52,412 nt of DNA, taken from positions 1-52,412 of the forward strand of contig JAIPFP010000007.1 of NCBI GenBank assembly GCA_021736575.1. The letters run 5' to 3'. Both the position numbers and the translations under genes were made by a program. The notes beneath the pieces were generated by a model, which saw nothing but the letters and a program-made list of their open reading frames with translations, had not been told where the DNA came from and searched no databases. This DNA comes from Pirellula sp. (GTDB taxonomy: Bacteria > Planctomycetota > Planctomycetia > Pirellulales > Pirellulaceae). This document shows, piece by piece, positions 18,877-30,378 of the stretch; the first letter of the stretch is position 1; every line of letters begins with the position of its first letter.

Positions 18877-20589
18877 TCATCCTAGGATTTCTCGCTTCTT
18901 CTCGACGTAGTCCCAGAGAACAAACCGATCCAAATCGTTACCGGCTGTAAAAAATACGCGGCCTTTGGTCTGTTCCGCCAATCGGTAGGCAAACCGGATG
19001 TCTTCTTCCGACTGCGACCAGCTTGGCACCAGAAACAAATTGATCACGATACCTTCCTTTGCGCATTTCAACGCTTCACGCATCGTCTCCTTTTCCGTTC
19101 GAGGATCAGGTGGGTATAAAAGAAAGAGTGTTTCCTCTTCGAAGTGAGCTGTGGGGAGACCGTCGGTGATCAGCACGATTTGTCTGTTCGGCGTATCTAC
19201 GGTTGCCAAATTCTGTCGAGCAAGTCGCAGGGCATGCTGAATGTTGGTGAAGTGAGGCGGAATGTCTTGTTCGCTCACATTGGGCTGGCTCATGTCCGCT
19301 TTCAGTCGAACGACCGGGTTGTGAATGGTCACTGGCTTCGGCATCATGTCGATGATTTCACCTGGTCGTCGCAGTTTGGCAAACGTGTACATCTCAATGA
19401 ATCGAAGAAAGTCGCCGGGGTACTCGCTGGTGATCAAACCTTGGAGCGCCAATCCCATGCGTTTGACGTTCATGTACTGACCGTCGTACCGCATGGAACC
19501 GCTCATATCCATTGCGACGACGGTGGCGCACTTCGGGCTATTTCGCGTCATGTGCACTTCGAGATCATCGGATCGCAATTGAATGGGGCGTTCATCAGGA
19601 CGACGAAGCATCGCATTGATAACGGATTGAGTGGTATCTAAATTGGCAATCGAGTCACCAAATTCGTATTTTTTGGTCGAGGGCAACTCGACATTACCGT
19701 CGCCGACGATGCGACCCGTATGCCGGCCCGATCGGGATGCTTTCAATTGGGAAAAGATCCGTCCCAGCAGACGGCTTTGAAATATTTTGTGCGCCTTGGG
19801 AGTCAAATGAAAAGCGCCTTTCTCATCGCGATCAAGCCCTTGACGTTCGGCCATCTCCCGAACGTAGTTGTTGATTTGTTGCCGCAATTCCTCAAGTTGG
19901 TTCAAGTCAGCAGGCGGCGCAAACTCGGCGAGGGCCTCCATATCGATCAACCCGATTTGGGCTGTCTTGGCTGCTTCTTTTAATTGTTCGAGAAGCTCAT
20001 CGATCTTTTCGAGTTCCTTCTTGATCTCAAGCGCTTGCGGAATATCCATTTTTTGATGACCAGTGAACGTGTACTTACTGATCAGTTCATCAATGTTGTA
20101 TTTGTCGCCGAGCGATTCCATTACGTGCAGGACTTGAGACGCGAACTCGGGCGAATCGCGGTCCGCGCGATACCACATTTGTTCGAGCAAGTAGATTTGC
20201 TTTGAGTGGACAGCCTTTTGATATTCGCCTTTCAGTTTTGAAGGCGGATTGGCCCGTTTCGCAAGTTTATCGAATCGATCGTTGGCCTTTTTGTCCAATC
20301 CATCGGTTTGGTAGGTTTCAAGGATTTTCCGCTTTCGCTCCTCAAGCATTGCGAGAAGCATATCAATACTCGGCCCAAGTCCACCGATCTGGCTTGGGTC
20401 GATGTGAATCGCGCGGGCTAGCTCCTCCTCGGTCAACTGGCGGTAGTTGCCATAGGCCAAAGCATGTTCGAATGCCCCCGATACCAAATCGGGTGGTTCT
20501 GCGGTGGGGCTTGGAAACTCGGTTGGGCTGTACTTCTGATAAGTATGGATGACCCCCCCGACCGGCAAGGAACGCTTTGGCAATGACAT
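18877..20589 (-). CDS. VWA-domain protein with intact MIDAS motif
   Basis: A 570-aa cytoplasmic protein. The frame is open for 22 more codons, but the ATG at 20589 follows an AGGAAAA box and is taken as the start. The N-terminal ~330 residues are helical and charged, without a recognised domain. The last ~210 form a von Willebrand A domain with MDMSGSM (Asp361, Ser363, Ser365), a later Thr in FTNIQHAL and ITDGLPTAH, so metal binding should be intact. Such proteins (CoxE/YehP-like) usually work with a MoxR-type AAA+ ATPase as a remodelling pair, but no AAA+ gene is adjacent. The partner must be elsewhere. A palindromic repeat begins 54 bp upstream of the start. Confidence 0.8.
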   Translation of the reverse strand: MSLPKRSLPVGGVIHTYQKYSPTEFPSPTAEPPDLVSGAFEHALAYGNYRQLTEEELARAIHIDPSQIGGLGPSIDMLLAMLEERKRKILETYQTDGLDKKANDRFDKLAKRANPPSKLKGEYQKAVHSKQIYLLEQMWYRADRDSPEFASQVLHVMESLGDKYNIDELISKYTFTGHQKMDIPQALEIKKELEKIDELLEQLKEAAKTAQIGLIDMEALAEFAPPADLNQLEELRQQINNYVREMAERQGLDRDEKGAFHLTPKAHKIFQSRLLGRIFSQLKASRSGRHTGRIVGDGNVELPSTKKYEFGDSIANLDTTQSVINAMLRRPDERPIQLRSDDLEVHMTRNSPKCATVVAMDMSGSMRYDGQYMNVKRMGLALQGLITSEYPGDFLRFIEMYTFAKLRRPGEIIDMMPKPVTIHNPVVRLKADMSQPNVSEQDIPPHFTNIQHALRLARQNLATVDTPNRQIVLITDGLPTAHFEEETLFLLYPPDPRTEKETMREALKCAKEGIVINLFLVPSWSQSEEDIRFAYRLAEQTKGRVFFTAGNDLDRFVLWDYVEKKREILG

Positions 20590-20642
20590 ACATTTTCCTG
20601 TGAATTGACGTGAGGCGACGAACTTTTGGGCGTCTAGTGTGG

Positions 20643-20762
20643 ACACAGCCGACAAAAGTCAAAGTAGTAGGCACATTCCATGTGCCGTCCACCTAGAATC
20701 CTTTCAAAAGCTTGACTGCGAACGGCACGGCGGAGCGTGCCTGCACCTTTTGTCGGCTGTGT
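20643..20762. repeat. 120-bp palindromic dispersed repeat, copy A
   Basis: Bounded by a perfect 16-bp inverted repeat (ACACAGCCGACAAAAG / CTTTTGTCGGCTGTGT). Inside are two hairpins, GGCACAT-TCC-ATGTGCC and GGCACG-GCGGAG-CGTGCC. A second copy lies at 27971-28089. It codes for nothing and is too short for a transposase, so it is MITE-like or REP-like. Confidence 0.8.
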
Positions 20763-20832
20763 CATTATGGTTAACAAGACAAATTCGGTAGGACCCTTAA
20801 CTGACCGTTGGGATTATATAGGGTTGGGAATG

Positions 20833-20967
20833 ACTAGTGCTTTGTCCAGATTAGATTTTGGGGTTGGCGAAAAATTGTAGAACGATTGTCCTCAATCGTT
20901 TTGCAAGCAATTGAGGACAATTGCTCTACTCTTCAACCCCCATTTTTAATCTGGACAGAACACTAGT
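20833..20967. repeat. 135-bp nearly perfect palindrome
   Basis: The two halves are inverted copies. ACTAGTGCTTTGTCCAGATT on the left mirrors AATCTGGACAGAACACTAGT on the right with two mismatches. The middle again pairs GTAGAACGATTGTCCTCAA with TTGAGGACAATTGCTCTAC. The loop is only about 9 nt. A miniature inverted-repeat element is the simplest reading; no coding sequence is present. Confidence 0.75.
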
Positions 20968-21270
20968 TCGCTTTAAAGCCACCGTTTTTGGGTTCGCCTT
21001 CGGTGTGCGACGCTCCGCGTCGCAGGGATCGCGACGGCGGAACGTCGTGCATCTTAGGCCACCGACCCATATGGGTGGTTTGAAGCCCATTGTTGACCGA
21101 ATACTGTTTGGTAGTTATCCTACAAGATCGATGAATCCTCGAGATTCGCGTTCCCTTCAGACCCACCGCATGCTTTCCTTGCGTCCCGCATTCAACAATT
21201 CCCAACACATTGATGCGATTTTCTCGCGTAAATGCAAGGTTGTGAAACTTATAGCTATGGAGCCGCCTCT
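20968..21270. other. intergenic region with short palindromes
   Basis: No gene. It contains a perfect hairpin TGCGACGC-TCC-GCGTCGCA (about 21007-21025), a second GC hairpin just after it, and the palindrome ACCCATATGGGT near 21067. Transcription of the large cytochrome gene probably starts here, but I cannot place a promoter with confidence. Confidence 0.45.
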
Positions 21271-24200
21271 ATGCCGTTTGGATTGATCAGCCAACTCCGC
21301 CTAACAGCAATACTGTTCCTTTTGTTGTCCTGCGATCTCGCCCAAGCCACTTCGCCAAACGAAACGCCGGCTTCTCCCCCGAGTTTCTCACGCGACGTTT
21401 TGCCAATCCTGCGAGCGAACTGCTTCGGTTGCCATCAAGATGCCAAAAAACTTGGCGGCTATTTGATGACGGATTTCCAATCGATGCGATCCGGTGGCGA
21501 ATCCGCCAACCCCGCCATTGTTCCGGGCAAGTCTGCAGAAAGCTATTTGATCAAGGAGATCGTCCCGGTGGATGGCAAAGCGGAAATGCCAAAAAAGGGA
21601 AAACCGCTATCGGAAGTCGAAATCGACATCATTCGGCGTTGGATCGGTGCCGGTGCCGTTAGCGATGCTCAAGCGGTGGGGCCTCGATTCACGTCGGCTA
21701 AACCGCCAGTCTACGTTCAACCTCCTACCATCACATCCATCGATTTTTCGAAAGATGGCAAACAGGTAGCCGTGACTGGTTTTCATGAGACTCTTATTTT
21801 TAGCGTCCCAGATTGGAAGCTTCAAAAAAGGCTCGTTGGCTTCAGCCCTCGAATCGAATCGATTCGTTACTCGCCGGATAGCAAGTGGCTTGCCGTTGCG
21901 GCCGGTGAGCATGGCGTCTCGGGCGAATTGCAGATATGGAACGCCGAGTCGATGGAGCTTGAACGCAGCCTGCAACTTGGTTCCGATACGTTGTTTGGAT
22001 TAAACTGGTCTCCCGATTCTTCGTTGGTCTCATTCGGGATGGCGGACAACACGGTTCGGGCCTTCAATTTAGAAGGCGAGCAGGTTCTATATCAACGCGC
22101 TCACGAGGACTGGCCGCGAGCCACAGTCTTCACGGTCGATGGTAAACATCTGATGTCCGCCAGCCGCGATCGAACGGTGAAGCTCATCGAGGTGGCGACC
22201 GAACGCTTTATCGACAACATCACTTCGATTACCCCAGGTGCGCTTCGTGGGGGAGTTCAAGCCTTGGCAAGGCATCCTGAGCGAGACGAGATATTGGTTG
22301 GGGGTGCGGATGGCGTTCCCAAAATCTACCGCGTCTTTCGACAAACCGCCCGAGTGATCGGTGACGACGCAAACTTGATTCGACAGTTAGATGCCATCCC
22401 TGGGCGAATTTTCGATGTTGCGATTAGCCAGGACGGAAAATTCCTAGCGGCGGCATCCACACTGGACGGTCAGAGCACCATCAAAGTTTGGTCGTACGAC
22501 GTCGATGGCCAGCTTCCCGAAGATATCAAAGCGATTCAGAAGAAGCGTGTAGCCGACCGAAACGCGGAAGAAAAAAAGAAACTGGAAATCTTTGTCACGG
22601 CTCAACCTCAGGTCGTTGCTACTTGGACGGTCCCAACGGCTGCCATTTATGCGATCGCGTTCGATGCAACCGGGCGTCTCGCGGCTGGCGGCTCGGATGG
22701 CCGTCTTCGCGTTTGGAACTATTCTAACTCGGTGTCGGAATGCGACATTGACACCACTCCTACCTCCACATCGAAGACCTCCGACCCAGCAGTGGTTGAG
22801 GACCTGCGGAGCAAACGACTCGTCGAGATGGCAACTGTCCACGCGTCGGAACGCACCTCACCAGACTACATCAAGGAGGCCGCAGAATTCCCCCTTTCGC
22901 GCGTTACCTCAATCGATGTGCAGCCGGCGTCGTTGACCTTGGACCATTGGAACGACTCGGCTCAGATCCTTGTTTCGGCGAAACTGGACAATGGCGAAAT
23001 CCTAGACGCGACCCGTATCGCGTCGATGACAAGTGCCTCAAAAAATGTTTGGCTTTCGCAGCGAGGGTGGGTGCAACCACTCGTCAATGGCTCATGCGAA
23101 ATCGAAATCCAACTGGGTGGGCTCAAGAAGACACTGCCTGTTTCGGTGAACTTCGATTCCACGAAACCCATTGATTTTGTGCGGGATGTGAACCCGGTTT
23201 TGTCGAGAGTCGGCTGCAATTCAGGTACTTGCCATGGAGCTCAAGCGGGTAAAGGTGGCTTCAAACTATCGCTTCGCGGGTATGACCCCCTCTATGACGT
23301 TCGCTCCTTGGCGGATGATCTTGCGGGCCGTCGAATCAATCCTTCGTCGCCTACGGACAGCTTGATGATGGCCAAGCCTTTAGGGCTCGTCCCACACGTG
23401 GGTGGCAAACTATTCGACCAAGGTGATAGTCAAGCTCTCGTTATTCGGCAGTGGATTGCCGAAGGGGCCAAGATTAACACATCCACGCCTCGTGTCGCGA
23501 AACTTGAGTTGTCTCCTTTGAATCCCATTGCACCCATGCCGGGTGCCATTCAACAATTAAGGGTCTTGGCTACGTATGCCGATGGAGCGACTCGCGACGT
23601 TACCCGTGAAGCATTTCTCGAGACAGGAAATGGCGATGTAGCAGGAGTCATTGAGGGTGGACGAGTTCAGGCCCTTCGGCGCGGTGAAGCCCCGATTCTG
23701 GCCCGTTTCGAAGGTGCTTATTCGGCGACGACATTGACCGTAATGGGGGATCGAACCGGTTTCGACTGGAAACCCACGACTCAACAAAACCCGATCGATT
23801 CGCTGGTTGCATCGAAGTGGGAGCGTATGAAGATCAAGCCGTCGGAATTGTGCAACGATGCAGATTTCTTGCGCCGCGTCACTTTGGATTTGACAGGCTT
23901 GCCACCGGACGTTTCCCAAGTTCGCGCGTTTCTCGCAGACCAAACACCGACTGAAGAAAAGCGAAACAAACTCATTGATAGTTTGCTTGCAAGCGATGCG
24001 TTCACCGATCACTGGACGAACAAATGGTCCGATCTGTTGCAAGTGAATTCGAAGTTTCTAGGCAAAGCAGGCGCGACAAAATTCCGCGACTGGATTCGCG
24101 ATAGCGTTGCCAAGAATAAACCTTATGACCAATTCGTAACGGAAATTGTAACGGCCTCTGGTTCGAACAAAGATAATCCGCCCGCATCATACTACAAAAT

Positions 24201-26406
24201 ACTCCGAACCCCCGAAGATACCCTTGAAAACACAACGCACCTGTTTTTAGGCGTTCGATTCAACTGCAATAAATGCCACGATCATCCCTTTGAACGTTGG
24301 ACGCAGGACCAGTATTACGAAACAGCCGCCTATTTCTCGCAAGTCTCGTTGAAGAAAGACGAAGCGTCCGGCAAAGAGACCATCGGCGGTTCGGCTGTGG
24401 AAGGAGCCAAACCACTCTACGAGGAAGTATCCGATACGGGCACTGCGGAAGTCAAACATCAGAAGACGCAACAAACAGTTGCACCCAAGTTTCCGTTCGA
24501 TTGCGAATACTCAGTCGAAGCAGACAGCTCGAGACGAAAGCAGTTCGGTGCTTGGTTGACAAGTCCCAAGAACCCTTATTTTGCTCGCAGCTTTGTGAAT
24601 CGAATGTGGGGCTATATGCTTGGCAAAGGATTGATAGAGCCGATCGATGACATTCGAGCAGGAAACCCGGCCAGCATTCCGGAATTGCTCACATTCCTGG
24701 AAAAGGATTTCATCGATAGCAAGTTCGATGTCAGGCACTTGGTCCGTACGATTTGTCATTCGAGAATCTATCAACTCTCGATGGAAAACAACGAGTGGAA
24801 CAAAGATGATGATCGCAATTATTCGCATGCTATGCCGAGACGCTTGCCCGCTGAAGTGCTCTACGATGCAATTCATCAAGTGACAGGTTCGATCTCGAAG
24901 CTGCCGGGCATGAGTCCCGGATCGCGTGCCGCATCGCTGGCCGACGCGGATGCTGGTTTGCCGGATGGGTTCTTGAACAACCTAGGACGTCCACCGCGAG
25001 AAAGCGCTTGCGAGTGCGAACGTTCCAGCGAACTCAGGCTCGGCTCGGTGATGGCTCTCGTAAGTGGTCCGACTCTTGGTTCTGCCATTGCAGACGAAAG
25101 CAATTCGATCCATCAGCTTGTCGGGCAATTCAACGTAGATGGCGAGCTCATCAATGAACTATTCCTGCGAGTGCTAAATCGATCGGCTGAGCCGGCAGAG
25201 ATCGAGGCGGCCGCCTCGGTCATGAAGTTGATCGAATCGGACCATGAAACCTTAGCGAAAGCATTAGCGGAACGAGAAACTTGGTGGCTAGAGGAAAAGC
25301 CAAAAAGGCAAGCCCAGCAAGATCTCGAGCGAAGCGAAGTACAAGCAAAGCTCGCAGCTCGTATCGAGAGCATCAAGGCAGATCGTGAATTGGCAGAGAA
25401 AGCCCGGGTTGAAAGAGCAACCGCAGCCAAAGCAGCCGTCGATGCATTCGAAACCAATTTGGCGAGCAAACTGAATGAATACTTAACCAAGAACAAGAAT
25501 GAAACCGTATGGCAGACATTGATGCCAACCAAATTGGAATCGTCGAATGGTTCGGCCCTAGTCCCGCAAGGCGATAGGTCGATCATTGCTCGTGGTTCAG
25601 CCGATAAAGCGACATACACGATTCAAACTTCGGCAAACTCAGCGGAGTTCAATGCTGTCCGACTTGAAACCCTGCCAGCCGCTGAGTTGAAAGCTTCCGG
25701 GCCTGGACTGTCTGCAAACGGGAATTTTGTTGTCACTGAATTGGAAGTCTATGTTGGCACGCCCGACAAGCCCAAGGAAATGCGCAAGCTGAAATTGACA
25801 AAGGGTTTTACCGATTTCGATCAGCCTGGTTTTTCTGCTGCCGCAGTCATCGATGATAAACCCAAGGATCAAGGTGGCTGGGCCATCAATGGGGCCGAGG
25901 GGACCGAGCATTGGGCGGTCTTTTCGATCGAGCAGCCCGTGAAACTCGCAGCGGGCGAAGTGATCCAATGGCGAATTCATCAGTTTCACAATGCTGAGAA
26001 TCATCGACTTGGACGATTCCGATTGAGTGTGGCTAGCCATGCGGGCGAGCTTGCTCTCGGTTTGTCGGAATCGCTCAATGCCATCGCTCAAATCCCCAAC
26101 ACCGCTTGGAACGAAGCCATCACGAAAGATGCGTTCGCGTACGTTCGATTGTCGACCCCCGAATCGAAAGCCTTGGCCGCAACGCTCGCCAAAGAGAATC
26201 AAGCGTTGCCCGAGGATGAACAAGTGGTAACTTTGAAGAAGCGAATCGAGCGACTTTCGGTTCCACTCCTCGATGACAGTCGACTTGTGCGAATGCGAAA
26301 TGATGTCAAAGAGAGCGACCTGCAACGCCATCGTGGTAGACTTACTGCTGCGGAAGATATAACTTGGGCGCTTATCAATAGTCCTGCGTTTTTGTTTAAC
26401 CATTGA
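21271..26406 (+). CDS. giant cytochrome c / WD40-like / DUF1549-DUF1553 protein
   Basis: A 1711-aa secreted protein. The ATG at 21271 has GGAG 8-9 nt upstream and begins a signal peptide (ending LAQA); an upstream ATG in frame lacks both. An N-terminal planctomycete cytochrome-c domain has CFGCH at 51-55. WD40-like repeats cover about 145-490. A bacterial Ig-like stretch flanks a [16 protein letters not shown] motif near residue 647. DUF1549 begins near 840 with [14 protein letters not shown] and contains CNKCH near 998. DUF1553 follows from about 1120. This arrangement is a hallmark of planctomycetes. The role is unproven; it is commonly linked to polysaccharide or sulfated-polymer use. The DUF1501 gene follows immediately. 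Confidence 0.88.
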   Translation: MPFGLISQLRLTAILFLLLSCDLAQATSPNETPASPPSFSRDVLPILRANCFGCHQDAKKLGGYLMTDFQSMRSGGESANPAIVPGKSAESYLIKEIVPVDGKAEMPKKGKPLSEVEIDIIRRWIGAGAVSDAQAVGPRFTSAKPPVYVQPPTITSIDFSKDGKQVAVTGFHETLIFSVPDWKLQKRLVGFSPRIESIRYSPDSKWLAVAAGEHGVSGELQIWNAESMELERSLQLGSDTLFGLNWSPDSSLVSFGMADNTVRAFNLEGEQVLYQRAHEDWPRATVFTVDGKHLMSASRDRTVKLIEVATERFIDNITSITPGALRGGVQALARHPERDEILVGGADGVPKIYRVFRQTARVIGDDANLIRQLDAIPGRIFDVAISQDGKFLAAASTLDGQSTIKVWSYDVDGQLPEDIKAIQKKRVADRNAEEKKKLEIFVTAQPQVVATWTVPTAAIYAIAFDATGRLAAGGSDGRLRVWNYSNSVSECDIDTTPTSTSKTSDPAVVEDLRSKRLVEMATVHASERTSPDYIKEAAEFPLSRVTSIDVQPASLTLDHWNDSAQILVSAKLDNGEILDATRIASMTSASKNVWLSQRGWVQPLVNGSCEIEIQLGGLKKTLPVSVNFDSTKPIDFVRDVNPVLSRVGCNSGTCHGAQAGKGGFKLSLRGYDPLYDVRSLADDLAGRRINPSSPTDSLMMAKPLGLVPHVGGKLFDQGDSQALVIRQWIAEGAKINTSTPRVAKLELSPLNPIAPMPGAIQQLRVLATYADGATRDVTREAFLETGNGDVAGVIEGGRVQALRRGEAPILARFEGAYSATTLTVMGDRTGFDWKPTTQQNPIDSLVASKWERMKIKPSELCNDADFLRRVTLDLTGLPPDVSQVRAFLADQTPTEEKRNKLIDSLLASDAFTDHWTNKWSDLLQVNSKFLGKAGATKFRDWIRDSVAKNKPYDQFVTEIVTASGSNKDNPPASYYKILRTPEDTLENTTHLFLGVRFNCNKCHDHPFERWTQDQYYETAAYFSQVSLKKDEASGKETIGGSAVEGAKPLYEEVSDTGTAEVKHQKTQQTVAPKFPFDCEYSVEADSSRRKQFGAWLTSPKNPYFARSFVNRMWGYMLGKGLIEPIDDIRAGNPASIPELLTFLEKDFIDSKFDVRHLVRTICHSRIYQLSMENNEWNKDDDRNYSHAMPRRLPAEVLYDAIHQVTGSISKLPGMSPGSRAASLADADAGLPDGFLNNLGRPPRESACECERSSELRLGSVMALVSGPTLGSAIADESNSIHQLVGQFNVDGELINELFLRVLNRSAEPAEIEAAASVMKLIESDHETLAKALAERETWWLEEKPKRQAQQDLERSEVQAKLAARIESIKADRELAEKARVERATAAKAAVDAFETNLASKLNEYLTKNKNETVWQTLMPTKLESSNGSALVPQGDRSIIARGSADKATYTIQTSANSAEFNAVRLETLPAAELKASGPGLSANGNFVVTELEVYVGTPDKPKEMRKLKLTKGFTDFDQPGFSAAAVIDDKPKDQGGWAINGAEGTEHWAVFSIEQPVKLAAGEVIQWRIHQFHNAENHRLGRFRLSVASHAGELALGLSESLNAIAQIPNTAWNEAITKDAFAYVRLSTPESKALAATLAKENQALPEDEQVVTLKKRIERLSVPLLDDSRLVRMRNDVKESDLQRHRGRLTAAEDITWALINSPAFLFNH

Positions 26407-26432
26407 TTAATCACGGAAAAGGAATCAACACT

Positions 26433-27899
26433 ATGTTTCGATTAGTTGGCGGTGCAGGCAAGGATCTGTGCGATCCGCAATTGCAGGTTTCACGTCGAGA
26501 TGTGCTTCGCGTAGGAAGTTCGGGCTTATTCGGTTTGAGTCTAGCGAACCTCATGAAGTTGCAATCGGTTCAAGGAAGCGAAGCTAGCAAAACGCCCGGC
26601 TGGAACAAAGCCAAACGTATGATCATGGTCTACTTGCAAGGTGGGCCAAGCCACTTGGATTTGTGGGATCCCAAGGAAAACGTTCCGGACAAAGTCAAAA
26701 GTGTCTTCAAGCCAATTTCGACTAAGATTCCTGGCATTCAGTTCACGGAGAACCTCCCGAAACTGAGCACGATCAACGACCGATTCACCATGATCCGCTC
26801 GATGAGCTACACGCCAAACGGACTCTTTAACCACACTGCTGCCATCTATCAAATGATGACCGGCTACACGACGGACAAGGTCAGTCCATCGGGTCAACTG
26901 GAGCCTCCGACCCCGAAGGACTTCCCCAACTTCGGTTCGAATATTGTTCGCATTCGGCCCGCCGATGAGCCGATGCTGCCTTTCGTGACATTGCCAAGGC
27001 CTTTGCAAGAATCCAACGTAGTCGGCAAAGGAGGCTACGCTGGCTTCCTCGGCAAATCCTACGATCCGTACACGTTGTTTCCGGAAGGGGACGACATGGA
27101 CATGACCAAAATGGATCGCATCAACGTGAGCGATTTGCAATTGAGGCCAGAGGTTTTTGCCGTTCGCCTGCAACGTCGAGCAGCCCTGAGAGACTTAATT
27201 AACGCGCAGATGACGACCATCAATGCAGCCGTTGAGAATCAGCAACTGGACGAGTACTTTTCGCAAGCCCTATCGTTGGTGGTTTCGGGAAAGGCGCGAG
27301 AAGCGTTTGACTTGAGCCAAGAGCCAGAAGCGATTCGGGACGCCTATGGCCGCAATACCTTTGGCCAAAGTTGTTTGCTGGCGCGTCGACTGGTCGAAGC
27401 CGGAACGCGGGTTGTCGAAGTCATTTGGCCTAAAGTTGCCAATAGTGACAATCATTCGTGGGATCATCACACGGATCTCTCGAAGCGGATGAAGAATCAG
27501 TCTGCACCCATGTTGGACGCTGGCCTATCCACACTCATCGAGGATCTCGATCAACGGGGAATGTTGGAAGACACATTAGTGGTCGCTGTTGGCGAGTTCG
27601 GTCGTTCACCAGAACGAGGGGTCAGCACAAGTGGCAATGGAAACTCCGACGATGGTCGAGACCACTGGCCGTACTGTTACACGGCGGTCGTCGCAGGTGC
27701 AGGTACCAAACGCGGCTTTGTGTATGGCAAGAGCGACAAGACGGCGAGCGCTCCGATCGATTCCCCACTGCATCCAGCACAACTACTAGCAAGCATCTAC
27801 CACGCTTTTGGGATCGATCCTGAGACGATTGTATACAACCATTTGAATCAGCCTCGCGAACTGGTCAAAGCCTTGGCTGTGCCAGAGCTGTTTGCATGA
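26433..27899 (+). CDS. DUF1501 protein with twin-arginine signal
   Basis: A 488-aa protein of the DUF1501 family, related in fold to sulfatase/alkaline-phosphatase-like enzymes. The start is the ATG at 26433, which has AAGGA upstream. The N terminus carries [19 protein letters not shown], a twin-arginine export signal, so it is probably folded before export. Family landmarks include [19 protein letters not shown]-like [14 protein letters not shown] and [10 protein letters not shown], then GRDHWPY near the end. DUF1501 genes nearly always follow DUF1549/DUF1553 genes, as here (26 nt apart), and the pair is thought to act together in the periplasm. The catalytic activity is not established. Confidence 0.9.
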   Translation: MFRLVGGAGKDLCDPQLQVSRRDVLRVGSSGLFGLSLANLMKLQSVQGSEASKTPGWNKAKRMIMVYLQGGPSHLDLWDPKENVPDKVKSVFKPISTKIPGIQFTENLPKLSTINDRFTMIRSMSYTPNGLFNHTAAIYQMMTGYTTDKVSPSGQLEPPTPKDFPNFGSNIVRIRPADEPMLPFVTLPRPLQESNVVGKGGYAGFLGKSYDPYTLFPEGDDMDMTKMDRINVSDLQLRPEVFAVRLQRRAALRDLINAQMTTINAAVENQQLDEYFSQALSLVVSGKAREAFDLSQEPEAIRDAYGRNTFGQSCLLARRLVEAGTRVVEVIWPKVANSDNHSWDHHTDLSKRMKNQSAPMLDAGLSTLIEDLDQRGMLEDTLVVAVGEFGRSPERGVSTSGNGNSDDGRDHWPYCYTAVVAGAGTKRGFVYGKSDKTASAPIDSPLHPAQLLASIYHAFGIDPETIVYNHLNQPRELVKALAVPELFA

Positions 27900-27970
27900 T
27901 AATCGCGGTAGGCGAGCATTGATGTTTAACCGTTGTAGCCGCGTCGTTCAACCGTCGTGGCCGTCTGGAC

Positions 27971-28089
27971 ATAGCCGACAATCTCAAAGTAGTAGGCACA
28001 TTCCATGTGCCGTCCACCTAGAATCCTGGCAAACGCAAAACTGCGAACGGAACGGCACGGCGGAGCGTACCTGCACCTTTTGTCGGCCG
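27971..28089. repeat. palindromic dispersed repeat, copy B
   Basis: Same order and hairpins as 20643-20762, in the same orientation. The central stretch from AAAGTAGTAGGCACATTCCA through CCACCTAGAATCCT is identical. The right half has small insertions and the terminal inverted repeat is shortened to about 8 bp (GCCGACAA / TTGTCGGC). The two copies bracket the DUF1549/DUF1501 gene pair. Confidence 0.75.
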
Positions 28090-28152
28090 TAGCCCTTTGA
28101 ATCGTGCGTCTTTGCGGCGTTGAAGCAGTAGCTCAAAAGTAAGGCGTGTGAC

Positions 28153-30378
28153 GTGCTCTCAAAGTCGATTGTTCGTTTCTTATGTTTTTGTTGGATCGGT
28201 ACTTTGGGGCAAGCCTTGGGGCTTTGCCAGGAACCGACCGAGCTTGAATTGAACTCGCCTCGTCCCTTCGAAGTCATTCAGCGTCGCGGGTTTGTGCCAA
28301 AAAGCTCTCACTTGAACCGCGCAGGGGGAGCAACTCGTGGATTTGGCGACGTTCGTGTGTCGATGATCCCACCCAAGGTCCAATTCACGCAACTTCAAGT
28401 TCGCTACCTCGACTGGAATCTAGGTGAGGCTAGGGAGTTGCCATTGGATTCATCTCGATGGCAATCGATGGAAGCGATTCAGCTTGACGGGAAAGTACAA
28501 GGGACGATTCGCCTCCCTGCCGGGGGCTGGTATCGATTGGAGGTCAGGCTTGTCGACCGAGACTCGGTGGTCGCTCAGGGCCAAGTAGGACCGGTCGGAA
28601 TCGGTGAAGTGTTCCTCGTTGCAGGGCAATCGTATGCTACCAATTCCAACGATCAGCAGATGCGAGTCGAAGACTCATCAGGGCGGGTAGTGGCCTATGA
28701 TTGCACCCAAAAATCATGGCGCATCGCTCACGACCCACAACCGATATCGAATGGCGGTGATGGAGGTTCAATTTGGCCTGTTGTTGGAGACCTATTGATT
28801 CCTGTCGCTCAAGTTCCGATAGGATTTGCTAACGTAGCGGTTGGAGGGACCTCCTCAACACAATGGCTTCCCGAGGGTTCGCTTTTCCCACGGCTGATCG
28901 AGGCTGGCAAGGAACTTGGTGACTTTCGTGCCGTACTTTGGCAGCAGGGAGAATCGGATGTAATTGAAAAAGCGACAAGCGAAGCCTATCGCGATCGCAT
29001 GATTCGGATCCGCGACACGGCTGCTTCCGCGTGGGGAAAATCGCCGGATTGGTTGTTGGCCAAATCGACTCTCCATCCAACGGTTTACAATGAGCCACTC
29101 AACGAGCATCGAATACGTGTCGCGATCGATGAGTTGATATCTTCGCATGGATTTGAAACTGGACCCGACACAGACATTCTTGGTAACGAAAATCGCGGTG
29201 GCATAGGAACACGCCGGCACTTTAGCGAAAAGGGCCAGCGTCATGCGGCGCTCATGTGGTTTGCCACTCTTTGGAATTACGTCAATCGTGAGCGACCCAA
29301 CCATGAAGCGGTACTCGCTTCTCTGCCGAGCCTGCATCTGTTGGAACCAGCTTGGAATTCAAGTGTCATCTACCGGGAGAGTAGCATTCTCATGCAGGAG
29401 GATGATGCCCAGTTCGCGACGGCCCGATTGGCATTTCCAGGAGCGGAGATCATCGAAGTTCAATCGGCGGATGGTCGCCATCGTTTCCAGTCCGGAAAAG
29501 ATTTTAGCCTTCTCGATGACAAGCTGACATTAATGTTTCGCTTGCCCACGGTGATTGAGCCGCTGCGAAGTAGCCAGCTTTTCCCGCCAAAAGACTCCCC
29601 GAATAGTTATCGACATCGCAAGGGCCACCCCGAGCAGAATCTACTTTACGCACCCGGCCGTTGGTTTCATGATCGCGACCTTGAAATTACCTATCGCCGT
29701 GTGAGCGTCGATGCGTCGCCTAACCTCAGCGCGGATTCCAAAAATCTTCTCCAAAAGACAAAGACGCTTTTAAGGTCAGGTAAAGGGCTCAAGATTGCAG
29801 TCAGTGGCGACAGTATTTCAACGGGCTTAGATGCTTCTGGGACAACACAAGCGTTTCCCAATCAACCAGGGTATCCTGATTTGGTCGCCGCTCAACTGCA
29901 GGACTCGAATCGCTGTGCTATTTCACTCGTCAATCGATCGGTAGCGGGCTGGAGTGTGGCAAATGGGGTCGCGGATTTGGCGGCACTTTTGGCAAGCAAG
30001 CCTGACTTGCTGATTGTTGCGTACGGCATGAACGACGTTGGCCGCAAAGATCCGATGTGGTACGGTCAACAAACCAAATTGATACTCGATCAAGCCAAAG
30101 CGAGTTGCCCGGAGATCGAGATCATTTTGGTGGCAACGATGCTCGGCAATTCGGAGTGGATCCACACGCCTCGAGAAATGTTTTCACTCTATCGCGATCA
30201 ATTGAGAGAGTTATCAGGTCCTGATGTCGCGCTCGCCGATCTTACGGAAGTATGGAAGAAACTGCTAATTCATAAACACGACCTCGATTTGACGGGCAAT
30301 GGACTAAACCACCCAAACGATTTCGGTCATCGGCTGTATGCGCAAGCGATATTGCAGTTGTTAGGTGAACCGAAATAG
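28153..30378 (+). CDS. protein with two SGNH esterase domains (sialate O-acetylesterase-like plus GDSL)
   Basis: A 741-aa secreted protein from a GTG start preceded by TAAGG. The N-terminal signal includes FLCFCWIGTLGQALGLC. The first half contains EVFLVAGQSYATNSND (nucleophile Ser in GQS), WQQGESDV and a late GTRRHFSEKGQRHAA, matching sialate O-acetylesterase-like carbohydrate esterases. The second half, from about residue 545, is a separate GDSL/SGNH lipase-like domain with SGDSISTG, VAYGMNDVG and LNHPNDFGH supplying Ser, Gly-Asn and Asp-His. It is therefore probably a two-headed carbohydrate esterase acting outside the cell. It lies downstream of the DUF1501 gene, separated by repeat copy B, on the same strand. 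Confidence 0.82.
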   Translation: MLSKSIVRFLCFCWIGTLGQALGLCQEPTELELNSPRPFEVIQRRGFVPKSSHLNRAGGATRGFGDVRVSMIPPKVQFTQLQVRYLDWNLGEARELPLDSSRWQSMEAIQLDGKVQGTIRLPAGGWYRLEVRLVDRDSVVAQGQVGPVGIGEVFLVAGQSYATNSNDQQMRVEDSSGRVVAYDCTQKSWRIAHDPQPISNGGDGGSIWPVVGDLLIPVAQVPIGFANVAVGGTSSTQWLPEGSLFPRLIEAGKELGDFRAVLWQQGESDVIEKATSEAYRDRMIRIRDTAASAWGKSPDWLLAKSTLHPTVYNEPLNEHRIRVAIDELISSHGFETGPDTDILGNENRGGIGTRRHFSEKGQRHAALMWFATLWNYVNRERPNHEAVLASLPSLHLLEPAWNSSVIYRESSILMQEDDAQFATARLAFPGAEIIEVQSADGRHRFQSGKDFSLLDDKLTLMFRLPTVIEPLRSSQLFPPKDSPNSYRHRKGHPEQNLLYAPGRWFHDRDLEITYRRVSVDASPNLSADSKNLLQKTKTLLRSGKGLKIAVSGDSISTGLDASGTTQAFPNQPGYPDLVAAQLQDSNRCAISLVNRSVAGWSVANGVADLAALLASKPDLLIVAYGMNDVGRKDPMWYGQQTKLILDQAKASCPEIEIILVATMLGNSEWIHTPREMFSLYRDQLRELSGPDVALADLTEVWKKLLIHKHDLDLTGNGLNHPNDFGHRLYAQAILQLLGEPK

